From assembly GCA_035464675.1 (NCBI GenBank), contig DATHSA010000052.1:1-38914 (forward strand): 38,914 nucleotides of DNA, written 5' to 3'. The notes under the pieces are model-generated. The model was given only the letters and a program-made list of their open reading frames with translations. It was not told the DNA's origin and made no database searches. Made by a program: the position numbers and the translations under genes. This stretch comes from JAUYIV01 sp035464675. Lineage in GTDB: Bacteria; Actinomycetota; Acidimicrobiia; Spongiisociales; UBA11373. Below, in pieces: positions 38,038 to 38,914 of the stretch (positions are counted from its first letter, which is position 1; every line of letters starts with the position of its first letter).

Positions 38038-38914
38038 TCAGCAGAAGTCGATTGTCACCCCGAGGATGGACGCCTCCTCGATCAGCAGCATGCACGCGTC
38101 GCTCTCGGCCAGCTCGTACTCGTCGAAGAGCGAGAACAGCTCTTCCAGGGATGTCGTCCCGGCGATTCGCTCGAAGATGTCCGAGTCGGCGACGACGGCG
38201 AAGTCGTCGAGTTCCTCGAGGTAGAGGGCATGGATCTCGGCGAACACCTCCGGAGGCTCCAATCGGCGGATCTCCTCGCCGGCGTCGGCGAACGCGGTGA
38301 ACACGGCTCGCAGCCGGTCATCCCACACGGCGGGGTCGAATTCCTCCTCCTCGAGCTGATCGAACCATGAAGCCACCAGGCCCTCCACGGGCCGGAGCGC
38401 ATCCTGGAACGCCCGCACGTAGGCGGACTCCTCGGTGGTGGGTGGCCTGCCGACGGCCACCGGCTCGCCGGCGAGGGTTGACAGGAACTCCGCGTAGAAG
38501 TCGTCCGGTGAAGGCACACCGGTGGCGATGTTCACTGGCGTCCCGGTGTCGCTGCGACGCGTGACACCATGATCCGATCCCCCGGTCACGACCTCGATGG
38601 AGGCCGTCTCGGTGACGAGGAGGCCCGGCTCGGTGATCGCCGTCGCCGCCAGCTCGTCCCAGAGGTAGAAGAATCCGCTGGTGACGGCCGGGAAGGCACG
38701 CACCATGAGTTCCAGGTAGCGCACCGCGTCACTCTGCGGCGCCTCTTGGAGGACCCTGCCGTACCAGGGGGGCACGGGGACGTCATTGGTCGCATCGAGG
38801 GGAATCAGGGTCACCGGCAGCCCCGAGGCGACCACGGCGGAGGCCGCGGCGGCGTCGACGAACACATTCCATTCGGCGCCCGACCCGTCGACATTTCCCC
38901 CGACGTCGACGGCC
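38038..38914 (-). CDS. inosine-uridine nucleoside hydrolase family protein, N-terminus beyond the window
   Basis: Partial: open to the right edge. The visible N-terminal part (VDVGGNVDGSGAEWNVFVD) is the Asn/Glu ribose-binding motif of nucleoside hydrolases, followed by GLPVTLIPLDATNDVPV and a late DELAATAI, typical of this family, which splits N-glycosidic bonds of ribonucleosides. After the usual end (PDDFYAEFLSTLAG) about 150 extra residues form an acidic helical domain (FDQLEEEEFDPAVWDD; ELDDFAVVADSDIF; ACMLLIEEASILGV) ending in Cys. That tail resembles small actinobacterial secreted helical domains and is not normal for the family. Metal-binding aspartates of the N-terminal DTDPG motif are outside the window. 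Confidence 0.8.
   Translation of the reverse strand, partial: AVDVGGNVDGSGAEWNVFVDAAAASAVVASGLPVTLIPLDATNDVPVPPWYGRVLQEAPQSDAVRYLELMVRAFPAVTSGFFYLWDELAATAITEPGLLVTETASIEVVTGGSDHGVTRRSDTGTPVNIATGVPSPDDFYAEFLSTLAGEPVAVGRPPTTEESAYVRAFQDALRPVEGLVASWFDQLEEEEFDPAVWDDRLRAVFTAFADAGEEIRRLEPPEVFAEIHALYLEELDDFAVVADSDIFERIAGTTSLEELFSLFDEYELAESDACMLLIEEASILGVTIDFC

Overview
The window is high-GC bacterial chromosome, most likely from an actinobacterium (inference; an Acidimicrobiia-like lineage would fit). The pointers are a LytR-CpsA-Psr protein, DUF4328 and cell-wall-binding repeat 2 proteins, secreted proteins with Thr-rich linkers, frequent GTG starts, and many genes with no Shine-Dalgarno site whose start codon lies 6-7 bases after a TANNNT box, the signature of leaderless transcription. 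Genes are packed tightly on both strands. There is no rRNA and no CRISPR array.

Layout. 1-3050: end of an LCP protein, a divergent PanB-like enzyme and a three-gene operon of small membrane proteins closed by a strong hairpin. 3316-6294: a small decayed integrative element, probably a prophage remnant. It lies between a 49-bp duplication of the 3' half of tRNA-Val(UAC) and the intact tRNA, and carries two secreted-protein genes, a cell-wall-binding-repeat gene, a 35-bp direct repeat flanking one lipoprotein gene, and a C-terminal scrap of a phage terminase large subunit. No integrase is visible. 6411-12811: homogentisate dioxygenase, a secreted coiled-coil transglycosylase-like protein coupled to a hypothetical protein, a HIT hydrolase, a succinate-semialdehyde-type dehydrogenase and a threonine-dehydratase-fold (EutB-like) enzyme. 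12940-19693: a phosphoesterase, then a signalling module (REC-thioredoxin-reductase fusion, cNMP-binding histidine kinase, UBP-type zinc finger), an MgtC/DUF4010 membrane protein, an O-methyltransferase and a leaderless pair of small ORFs. 19707-25831: Kelch lipoprotein, TerC, DEAD-box helicase with a C-terminal RRM, TypA/BipA and a DUF305 membrane protein. 25906-29787: a molybdate ABC operon (modA, modB, modC) led by an unrecognised gene that overlaps modA and shows an ADP-ribosyltransferase-like HGS motif. 29873-38914: small conserved proteins, tRNA-Met/Ile2(CAU) with a truncated glyoxalase-family fragment against its 3' end, a GyrI-like protein, an alpha/beta hydrolase, a HExxH lipoprotein, a CPA2 cation/proton antiporter, a DUF4328 protein, and a nucleoside hydrolase running off the right edge.

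The items most worth following up are the redox/cNMP/UBP-zinc-finger module (13793-17192), the tRNA-Val-bounded element with its internal 35-bp repeats, and the unrecognised gene coupled to modA. All family calls were made by reading the sequence; no database search was run.
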